A stretch of 12,318 bases of DNA from assembly GCA_946887025.1 (NCBI GenBank), contig CAMPJY010000075.1, positions 1 through 12,318 on the forward strand. Direction: 5' to 3'. Under the pieces are notes generated by a model. That model was not told where the DNA came from. It saw only the letters and a program-made list of their open reading frames with translations, and did no database searches. This DNA comes from an uncultured Salinimicrobium sp. (GTDB taxonomy: Bacteria > Bacteroidota > Bacteroidia > Flavobacteriales > Flavobacteriaceae). This document shows positions 7,311 through 12,318 of this stretch, piece after piece. The first letter of the stretch is position 1. Each line of letters opens with the position of its first letter. The position numbers and the translations under genes are program-made.

Positions 7311-8648
7311 CTAGGCAAATTCGGCGACCTGAGTTTCCTCAAACAGTTTGGTGTTTAGACGCTGCAGGGCCTCAATTTTATTCCTGGTATCCACGAGCAG
7401 GGAGATATTATGGCTGCTTCCTCCGTAAGAGATCATCCTGACAGGAATGTTGTTCAGGATCTCAAAAAGCCTGTAAGTGTTTCTGTCATCAATAACAGCT
7501 TCTCCCACGATACAGATTATACTATGGTTTTCATCCACTGAAATTTCCCCGAAATTTTCAAGGTCTTCCAGGATGTAATTCAGGTTTCTTGTATCGTCAA
7601 TTGTCAGTGAAATGGCAATTTCCGAGGTGGTTATCATATCAATGGCAGTCCTGTGTTTATCGAAAACATCAAATATCTTTCTCAGGAAACCATGAGCCAT
7701 CAGCATCCGGTTGGATTTAATTTTAATGGCAGTGATCCCATCCTTGGCCGAGATGGCTTTTAAACCGCGGGTTTTCACTTCTGAAGATATTAAGGTACCA
7801 TCAGCTTCAGGATGAAAGGTATCCTTCAGGTAGATTGGGATCTTTCTGTCTTTTACCGGAGAAACAGTTTGAGGATGCAGGATCTTGGCCCCAAAATAAG
7901 CCAGTTCAGCGGCTTCGTCGAAGGTGAGGTGGGAAATGGGGTGAGTATTTTCTACATACCTTGGATCATTGTTATGGAACCCATCAATATCAGTCCATAT
8001 CTGGACCTCCTGCGCGCCCACGGCAGCAGCAATGATGGTTGCGGAATAATCGCTCCCGCCCCTTTTAAGGGTACTGATGTTCTTATTTCTATCGATACAG
8101 ACAAAGCCCTGGGTAATGTAAACCTGGGATCTTACTTCGCGATGCAGACTCAGGTCCAGTAACAACCTCACCGGCTCAATATCCGGATTCTCGAGACTTG
8201 AGATGTGCATAAAATCCTTGGCATCAAGCCAGGTATTGGGAAGGCCGTCCTGCTGAATAAATCTGGAGAAAATATAACTCAGGAATAGTTCACCATGGGT
8301 TACAATAACCGGCTCCAGACCGGGATTATAGTTTTCGCGAGTCACCTCTTTGAGCTGTTCGAACAAAGCTTCCAGCTGTGCCAGGGTTTCCTCCTGAAAA
8401 GGGGAAGCCGGAATAAGTTCCTCTACAAGAGCCGCGTGCTTTAACCAAAGCGAATGAATGCCCTGTTCCACTGCCTCTTCTCTCCCCTGCCTTAGATCCT
8501 CAGTGATCTCCAAAAGTTTATTGGTTACACCGGACATGGCTGAAACAACCACTATTTTGCTCCCGCTTTGGGCAGCAATTATATTCCTCACGTTTTTAAT
8601 GCTGGCAGCCGATCCTACCGACGTGCCTCCGAACTTTAAAACTTTCAT
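7311..8648 (-). CDS. lysC: Aspartate kinase, monofunctional
   Basis: Catalyses ATP-dependent phosphorylation of L-aspartate, the first step towards lysine (diaminopimelate), threonine and methionine, in the cytosol. I start at the ATG 8648 (445 residues, MKVLKFGGTS). A TTG three codons upstream would add only MKK, and its GAAGAAG stretch is better read as a leader. Visible motifs are 'KFGGTSVG' (5-12), 'SAMSGVTN' (36-43), 'THGE' (117-120), 'RGGSDYSA' (196-203), 'WTDIDGF' (218-224) with 'DPR' (228-230), and 'FGAKILHP' (252-259). Two ACT domains follow, at about 305-365 and 375-435 ('ICIVGEAV', 'RMISYGGSSHNISLLV'), so allosteric feedback by an end-product amino acid is expected. There is no homoserine dehydrogenase fusion. 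It is divergent from the ACT/wHTH gene across about 100 bases, which suggests regulation by that protein. Confidence 0.95.
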   Translation of the reverse strand: MKVLKFGGTSVGSAASIKNVRNIIAAQSGSKIVVVSAMSGVTNKLLEITEDLRQGREEAVEQGIHSLWLKHAALVEELIPASPFQEETLAQLEALFEQLKEVTRENYNPGLEPVIVTHGELFLSYIFSRFIQQDGLPNTWLDAKDFMHISSLENPDIEPVRLLLDLSLHREVRSQVYITQGFVCIDRNKNISTLKRGGSDYSATIIAAAVGAQEVQIWTDIDGFHNNDPRYVENTHPISHLTFDEAAELAYFGAKILHPQTVSPVKDRKIPIYLKDTFHPEADGTLISSEVKTRGLKAISAKDGITAIKIKSNRMLMAHGFLRKIFDVFDKHRTAIDMITTSEIAISLTIDDTRNLNYILEDLENFGEISVDENHSIICIVGEAVIDDRNTYRLFEILNNIPVRMISYGGSSHNISLLVDTRNKIEALQRLNTKLFEETQVAEFA

Positions 8649-8713
8649 CTTCTTCAATTATAGGTACATAATTACAATCGTTCTCTGAACCAGTAAAAAA
8701 AATGTCTTGATTT

Positions 8714-8738
8714 ATATACCTTTGCACAAAATGTATAT
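8714..8738. promoter_or_regulatory. Imperfect dyad over the ACT/wHTH gene promoter, candidate operator
   Basis: ATATAC (8714-8719) and TTTG (8721-8724) are mirrored by CAAA (8727-8730) and GTATAT (8733-8738) around a CA centre, with a one-base offset between the half-sites. It covers the -7 element of the downstream gene exactly and lies within the lysC divergent gap. A bound regulator here could block both promoters. Confidence 0.45.
8717..8725 (+). promoter_or_regulatory. -7 promoter element of the ACT/wHTH gene
   Basis: TACCTTTGC matches the Bacteroidota consensus TAnnTTTGC fully. The ATG at 8748 is 22 bases beyond it, giving a leader of about 15-20 bases. No convincing -33 TTTG is visible upstream, only an A-run. 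Confidence 0.55.
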
Positions 8739-8747
8739 TATTTAACA

Positions 8748-9395
8748 ATGAAGACAATAAGTACCGTCGTACACAATATTATAAGACATCAGCCTTTTCT
8801 GGATGATGCCCTTGCACGAAACATCATCAACTTCAGTTCCTTGGCAGCAGATCTGCAGCCTGAGGTTGAAAAGGAAATGAGAAAACCGGTAAAACAGGGA
8901 TCCATTATTATGGCCCTCAGACGCTATCTTCCTAAGAAAAATAAATTTTCCAGGAATAATTTCAGGAAACTGGGAGACATCATGGTGAGGTCCGGCATTA
9001 CAGAATTCACCTATTTGAATTCAAAATCTTTGATATCCAATAAGGCCAGGCTCCTGGATGCCGTCAAGGAAAATCCCGGGGTCTACCTGAGCTATTCCAG
9101 CAACTACCAGGAAAGCAATTTTTTAGTGTCCTCTGACCTGATGGAGCTGGTCCAGGAATACTTTAAAGAGGAGGTCCAGGTGAATGAAAAGAAGGAGCTC
9201 TCGTCCATTACCATTGCCCTGCCGGAAGGGAACACACAAACAGTGGGGCTTTATTTCTATATTTTCAAGCTGTTGGCCTATGAAGGGATTCCCATTTATG
9301 AAATAATTTCGACTACAAACTACTTTACACTATTTCTTGAAAAGGAATATGTCAACCAGGCCTTTATTCTGATGAATGAAATCAAAACCAGTTAG
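8748..9395 (+). CDS. ACT-domain protein with wHTH-like N-terminus, putative amino-acid-responsive regulator
   Basis: A 215-residue cytosolic protein without signal peptide or membrane segment. Residues 4-62 are helical and basic: 'VVHNIIRHQPFLDDALARNIINFSSLAADLQPEVEK' and then 'SIIMALRRYLPK'. The spacing is like a winged-helix DNA-binding unit, with a 'starting' helix and a possible recognition helix at about 50-60. A basic linker (63-75) follows. Residues 80-145 show a beta-alpha-beta pattern ('GITEFTYL', 'GVYLSYSS') that may be a first, degenerate ACT-like unit. Residues 152-213 are a clearer ACT-type fold: 'SSITIALPEGNTQTVGLYFYIFKLLAYEGIPIYEIIST', with the ligand-site 'G-x-Y' turn, and a final helix. 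It is divergent from aspartate kinase, and its own promoter is covered by a dyad. Known ACT proteins bind amino acids, so an amino-acid-sensing repressor or activator of lysC and of itself is a reasonable inference. DNA binding is not demonstrated by sequence alone. Confidence 0.75.
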   Translation: MKTISTVVHNIIRHQPFLDDALARNIINFSSLAADLQPEVEKEMRKPVKQGSIIMALRRYLPKKNKFSRNNFRKLGDIMVRSGITEFTYLNSKSLISNKARLLDAVKENPGVYLSYSSNYQESNFLVSSDLMELVQEYFKEEVQVNEKKELSSITIALPEGNTQTVGLYFYIFKLLAYEGIPIYEIISTTNYFTLFLEKEYVNQAFILMNEIKTS

Positions 9396-9544
9396 GGTCA
9401 TATTAAATTCAAAATTTCCTATTCAAAAGGGTCCGATCGACTTGTTCTGAATAGATCTTGTTTGGGAAGATATACCTTATAATGTTTTCATAAAGTGCTG
9501 ACTATTAAATATGCATTGCCTTATTTTTATTAAAAATAGCGGTT

Positions 9545-9673
9545 ATGAAAAAGATTTTGAGGGCTATCCTGGCCGGATGGGGTGCGAAGAAATTAGGTGG
9601 AGGCTGTGGTTGCTTCGGGATAATAATAGTATTTATCATCCTTTGGTGGTTATTGGGAAATCTGGGATTATAA
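9545..9673 (+). CDS. 42-residue Gly/Cys-rich membrane miniprotein
   Basis: A short frame, ATG at 9545 to TAA at 9673. The protein has a basic amphipathic start (MKKILRAILAGWGAKK), a 'LGGGCGCFG' turn (17-25) with Cys21 and Cys23, and a single membrane helix (about 26-40, 'IIIVFIILWWLLG'). This highly structured composition is unlikely in random sequence. I believe similar 'AGWGAKKLGGGC' miniproteins occur in other flavobacteria, but I cannot verify this here. A longer overlapping frame (9511-9738) has no protein-like features and would run into the convergent CPBP gene. There is no Shine-Dalgarno sequence, which is usual in this phylum. Topology is most likely N-terminus in the cytosol by the positive-inside rule. 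Function is unknown; the Cys pair could bind metal or take part in redox chemistry. Confidence 0.7.
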   Translation: MKKILRAILAGWGAKKLGGGCGCFGIIIVFIILWWLLGNLGL

Positions 9674-9689
9674 CAGCCCCGACAGCCTT

Positions 9690-10346
9690 TTACTGGAAAA
9701 AAAAGCCAAAGCCTATTGTAAACATGATGAGGCCATAGAAGTAATGTTCCAGGCTCACATTGAGCAGACTTTTTGTCTTCAAATAATTGAAGATGAAAAT
9801 CCAGCTAACCAGGAAGGTTGCGAGAGGAGCCACCCAGTTGCCATAAATAAAATGGATAAGGCCGAAAATAATGGCATTGCTTAACATCAACAAATACTTT
9901 TCCGGCACCAGCTCCTTATAGCGGTGAAAATAATACAGCCTGTAGATGATTTCCTGAGGAATCACAGAGGCAATGGGGTAAAGAAAAAAGGTGATCATAT
10001 ACTTCTTAAATTCCTCAACCGGATATCTGAAGAAAAGGTCAGGGTAGATCCAGTAAGTAAACCATACCAACAGCAGGGTGATTATCAAAACCCTTACAAG
10101 ACTTCTTCTTAAATAAAATCTGTCCAGGCGGGTAAAGGTTTTCCTGTCAAACCCGGGATCCATTAAAAGCAAAGTGAAGAACATGATGGCAATAAGCAAA
10201 AGAGGGATCACCTTTAACCATCCGTCCAGAAACCTGTTTGCTACAAAAGGAATGAATACATAGAAAATGAGGAATTCAAATATAAGATAGAATTTCGAAT
10301 AATAGAGGTCCTTTATCTTCATAAGCAGCTTAAAAAGATAGTACAT
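9690..10346 (-). CDS. CPBP-family (CAAX protease/Rce1-like) intramembrane protein with Gln-for-Glu in motif 1
   Basis: A 218-residue protein with about six to eight hydrophobic segments (for example 19-37, 44-62, 84-100, 117-131, 153-168, 174-189, 203-217). The family motifs are present in variant form. 'PQEIIYR' (130-136) stands where E-E-x-x-x-R is usual, with Gln131 replacing the first Glu and Glu132 and Arg136 kept. 'FGLIH' (161-165) supplies F-x-x-x-H. 'LEHYFYG' (199-205) supplies the last His but has Gly where Asn/Asp is usual. In Rce1-like enzymes the first Glu is catalytic, so peptidase activity is in doubt, although 'PQE...FHRY' forms appear to be a recurring subgroup. The start is ATG 10346; an internal ATG at 10322 (MKIKDLYY) is also credible. 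It lies 57 bases after the PAP2 gene on the same strand, a likely operon. Confidence 0.8.
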   Translation of the reverse strand: MYYLFKLLMKIKDLYYSKFYLIFEFLIFYVFIPFVANRFLDGWLKVIPLLLIAIMFFTLLLMDPGFDRKTFTRLDRFYLRRSLVRVLIITLLLVWFTYWIYPDLFFRYPVEEFKKYMITFFLYPIASVIPQEIIYRLYYFHRYKELVPEKYLLMLSNAIIFGLIHFIYGNWVAPLATFLVSWIFIFNYLKTKSLLNVSLEHYFYGLIMFTIGFGFFFQ

Positions 10347-10403
10347 TAAAAAACACCATTAAACTGTATAATGATAATGTTTTCTAAAAAAGATATACTG
10401 CTG

Positions 10404-11183
10404 TTACTTTTGTAGATTTTCTTCTGATTCCCTTTCCTCTTTGGAAATAGGCTTTCCCTGGCGCTTTCTTTTCCTGATAAGATCAATGAGATTGAAAAGC
10501 ACAACACAAAAGGCTATCCAGATGAGTCCAGCCGTATAACCACCCAACACATCGGATGGAAAATGAACTCCGAGATAGATCCTGCTAATGCCGATACCCA
10601 GGATCAGGAATACGAACAAAAAAATGAGGAAGCCCCTTAGCCATCTGGACATTTTTATCCGGAAACTAAGATAGATCAGAAACCCATAAAATGCCATGGC
10701 ACTCATGGAATGCCCGCTGGGGTAACTGAGACTTTCCACCACCACCAGGTGTTCTATTTCGGGCCGCTGGCGATTAATTACCCTTTTCAAAGCAATGTTT
10801 GAAAGGGCAGCCAGAATGGTTACGGCAATCAATTCCAGGATGATTTTCCAGTTCCGGAATTTCAGGAAGAAGAACAAAGCCGCAAGGGCTGTTGCAATCA
10901 GGTATCCATATAGATCCCCCGCATCAGTAATAAACTGGAAAAACTTATTCAGCCCCGGTGTCCTAAATGAAATAATGAAATCTGTTACGGCACGATCATA
11001 GGATTTTAGACTGGTACCGGAGATACTATCAGTGAGTTCCACAAAAAAATTAATCCCTACAACAAATACAATAAATGCAATAACGATAAGAAGGTAAAAT
11101 GTAAGATCTTCATTCTTCCTGGTGAAATTTTTCTTTAAGAAAGAGGCCGCTTTTTCAATGTACTGCTTAATATCATTCTTCAT
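10404..11183 (-). CDS. PAP2-family lipid phosphatase (membrane)
   Basis: A 259-residue integral membrane protein with all three phosphatidic acid phosphatase type 2 signature motifs: 'KRVINRQRP' (133-141), 'PSGH' (155-158) and 'SRIYLGVHFPSD' (200-211, with His207 and Asp211). The motif-2 and motif-3 His residues are the acid/base and nucleophile of this family. Six membrane helices fit at about 27-50, 82-106, 113-130, 160-176, 182-200 and 214-236. The N-terminus is cytosolic and basic, and the tail (237-259) is strongly charged. The substrate could be undecaprenyl pyrophosphate, phosphatidylglycerol phosphate or phosphatidate; sequence does not decide. It probably acts on the periplasmic side in lipid carrier or phospholipid turnover. 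It is followed by the CPBP gene (57 bases) and preceded by the 3D-domain gene (56 bases), all on the minus strand. Confidence 0.93.
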   Translation of the reverse strand: MKNDIKQYIEKAASFLKKNFTRKNEDLTFYLLIVIAFIVFVVGINFFVELTDSISGTSLKSYDRAVTDFIISFRTPGLNKFFQFITDAGDLYGYLIATALAALFFFLKFRNWKIILELIAVTILAALSNIALKRVINRQRPEIEHLVVVESLSYPSGHSMSAMAFYGFLIYLSFRIKMSRWLRGFLIFLFVFLILGIGISRIYLGVHFPSDVLGGYTAGLIWIAFCVVLFNLIDLIRKRKRQGKPISKEERESEENLQK

Positions 11184-11239
11184 GTTTTCACAAGCATTTG
11201 ATTATACAATCAGTATGTGGCCCTTCTTTCCCGGAGCTC

Positions 11240-11692
11240 TTATCCTGGACCTTCTGCAGGAAAGCAGATCTCCACTTTCCTTCTCCCCCAATTGAGAGCT
11301 TTAGTCCTGTCCACCCCCATATAGATATCGATCTTGTTCTTCCAGCGGGGATGCATTTTGTCATTTACCGTGTACGTGCCCTCCAGACCGTTAATTTTGA
11401 CTTTTGTATTGTGCGTAAGTCCTTTTTCAATCAGGTCATGCGAAACCGCGATGGATTTCATTCCCGGCACCAGAGTGTCTCCAAAAGCTGTAATATTCAC
11501 ATTCCCGATCCCCTGGTTTTCAAGGGAATTATACGCAGATGCTGTAACCATAATCGAATTCCAGTTCTCCACGGAATCAGCATCCATACTGGAAACTTTT
11601 TCAGATGAATCCTCACTGCATTCCATGAAATTGGCAGCCAGGGAAACTCCTATAAACATAGTCGTGATCCGGAAAATTTTAAAATAGTACAT
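11240..11692 (-). CDS. Secreted 3D-domain (double-psi beta-barrel) protein
   Basis: A 150-residue protein. The N-terminus is hydrophobic (8-20). Cys25 is followed by the acidic stretch 'SEDSSE', which resembles the lipoprotein export signals of surface lipoproteins in Bacteroidota, but the residues before Cys25 ('FMEC') do not make a good lipobox, so lipidation is uncertain. Residues 48-145 match the 3D domain: 'TASAYNS' (50-56), 'AFGDTLVPGMKSIAVSHDLIEKG' (69-91), 'GTYTVNDKMHPRWKNKIDIYMG' (105-126) and 'ALNWGRRKVEI' (132-142). Asp111, Asp122 and Asp128 are candidates for the conserved acidic residues. The fold is shared with RlpA and MltA-type proteins that bind or cleave peptidoglycan glycan, so a cell-wall role is likely but the reaction is not known. 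The gene ends 56 bases before the PAP2 gene and starts 71 bases after the oxidoreductase; a poor promoter candidate (CAAATAAA on the plus strand, 11719-11726) lies in that upstream gap. Confidence 0.85.
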   Translation of the reverse strand: MYYFKIFRITTMFIGVSLAANFMECSEDSSEKVSSMDADSVENWNSIMVTASAYNSLENQGIGNVNITAFGDTLVPGMKSIAVSHDLIEKGLTHNTKVKINGLEGTYTVNDKMHPRWKNKIDIYMGVDRTKALNWGRRKVEICFPAEGPG

Positions 11693-11763
11693 GCTTCTGT
11701 CTCGTTAGGATACCAGTGCAAATAAAAACAAAAACCTCTACAAATTCTCAGGAGCCTTAAAAA

Positions 11764-12318
11764 TTATCCCAGGCTCCATCCTTCCCTGTAATCCCGCTTG
11801 ATAAACTGGTTCGCTTCCTCGAGATTGGTCACTCGTAGATTTTCGGCATCCCACAGCATTTTTATATCTCTTCCAGGATACACAATCTGAGACTTTCCGT
11901 CCTGGGATTTGGTTTCTTTTCTGATATCCACCCCTCTGATGGCGAGGTTGGCAATTAAAAGGGTCTCAGTAAGTGGTCCTGCTATTTCAAAAGGAGAGCT
12001 GAGCTCTTTTTTCCCATATCCGGCAATAGCAGCATCGACCCATTGTCCGTAATGCCCATCGGCACCACCGGGAACCCTTTCATATTGTTTTGGAACACTG
12101 ACTTGCGCAGTTTTAGATACGGGTAGTAATCTTGGGTTCTCTCCGTAGGTACTGCACATCATTTTTCCTTTATCTCCTATGAAAAGTACACCATTTCCAC
12201 CGTCCCCAAAGGTTTCATCCAGCTCCAGTTCCTCAGGACGCATCGGCTTGATCCCGCCATCCATCCAGTGGAGTGCGACTTCCCCATCAGGGCTTTCTTT
12301 ATCGTCAAAGGTCATGGT
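11764..12318 (-). CDS. Gfo/Idh/MocA-family oxidoreductase, C-terminal part
   Basis: The frame is open to the right edge, so the Rossmann NAD(P)-binding half and the start are missing; an ATG at 12315 is probably internal. The visible 185 residues match the C-terminal beta-sheet domain of the subgroup common in Bacteroidota and Planctomycetota. 'GNGVLFIGDKGKMMCSTYG' (around 12208-12152) is the strand-turn 'G..G.kG.l....yg' pattern, 'GHYGQWVDAAIAG' follows, then 'SPFEIAGPLTETLLIANLAIRG', and the end is 'NQFIKRDYREGWSLG', a typical tail for this group. Such enzymes reduce or oxidise sugars and related polyols and often carry a Tat signal that exports them; neither point can be tested here. It lies 71 bases upstream of the 3D-domain gene on the same strand. 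Confidence 0.88.
   Translation of the reverse strand, partial: TMTFDDKESPDGEVALHWMDGGIKPMRPEELELDETFGDGGNGVLFIGDKGKMMCSTYGENPRLLPVSKTAQVSVPKQYERVPGGADGHYGQWVDAAIAGYGKKELSSPFEIAGPLTETLLIANLAIRGVDIRKETKSQDGKSQIVYPGRDIKMLWDAENLRVTNLEEANQFIKRDYREGWSLG

Noticed and set aside
8649..8747. A lysine riboswitch ahead of lysC
   Set aside because: The divergent gap is only about 100 bases and AT-rich, too short to hold the roughly 170-base lysine aptamer as well as promoters.
9396..9544. Terminator or regulatory RNA in the gap after the ACT/wHTH gene
   Set aside because: I see only AT-rich sequence with a repeated ATTCAAAA; no stable hairpin with a T-run and no exact TAnnTTTG element.
9674..9720. Hairpin terminator between the miniprotein and the CPBP gene, from GCCTTTT and the A-run followed by GCC
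   Set aside because: The arms are not true reverse complements (AAAAGCC rather than AAAAGGC), so no real stem forms.
9511..9738. A 75-residue plus-strand frame after the ACT/wHTH gene
   Set aside because: It overlaps the convincing 42-residue miniprotein in another frame and the end of the convergent CPBP gene, and has no recognisable structure.

Overview
This looks like a chromosomal segment of a member of the Bacteroidota, most likely the Flavobacteriaceae. Four things point there: a type IX secretion (T9SS) C-terminal sorting domain, a DUF4402-type protein, promoter elements of the Bacteroidota form TAnnTTTG, and start codons without Shine-Dalgarno sequences. I cannot name a genus. There are no rRNA, tRNA, CRISPR, IS or phage signals. 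Coding density is high, and the longest gene-free stretch is about 150 bases (9396-9544), in which I see nothing firm.

Region 1 (1-3392, + strand) is the end of an operon for cell-surface proteins. It holds the C-terminus of a T9SS cargo protein, a DUF4402-type secreted protein that resembles a pilin subunit, and an 854-residue outer-membrane protein that reads as a divergent chaperone-usher-type usher. The usher has a plug-like domain, a long beta-barrel and a C-terminal extension with an EF-hand-like loop. The genes are 2 and 17 bases apart. This is the least ordinary part of the window: a candidate usher-based surface-fibre system next to a T9SS substrate. A perfect 30-bp palindrome (3410-3439) separates it from the next, convergent operon.

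Region 2 (3459-5847, - strand) encodes a bifunctional gluconokinase / 6-phosphogluconate dehydrogenase fusion followed by a small DoxX-family membrane protein. The fusion would take gluconate directly to ribulose 5-phosphate.

Region 3 (5992-7254, + strand) is a single GT4-like glycosyltransferase. It is transcribed from a Bacteroidota-type promoter so close to the start codon that its mRNA may be almost leaderless. A bidirectional terminator hairpin separates it from lysC.

Region 4 (7311-9395) is a divergent pair: aspartate kinase (lysC, - strand) and a 215-residue protein with a wHTH-like N-terminus and an ACT-like C-terminus (+ strand). An imperfect dyad covers the promoter of the latter, which suggests an autoregulated, amino-acid-sensing regulator of the aspartate pathway. 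A 42-residue membrane miniprotein with a Gly/Cys-rich motif follows.

Region 5 (9690-12318, - strand) reads, in transcription order, as a Gfo/Idh/MocA-family oxidoreductase (start outside the window), a secreted 3D-domain protein, a PAP2-family lipid phosphatase and a CPBP-family (CAAX protease-like) membrane protein. These four may be envelope-related and at least partly co-transcribed.
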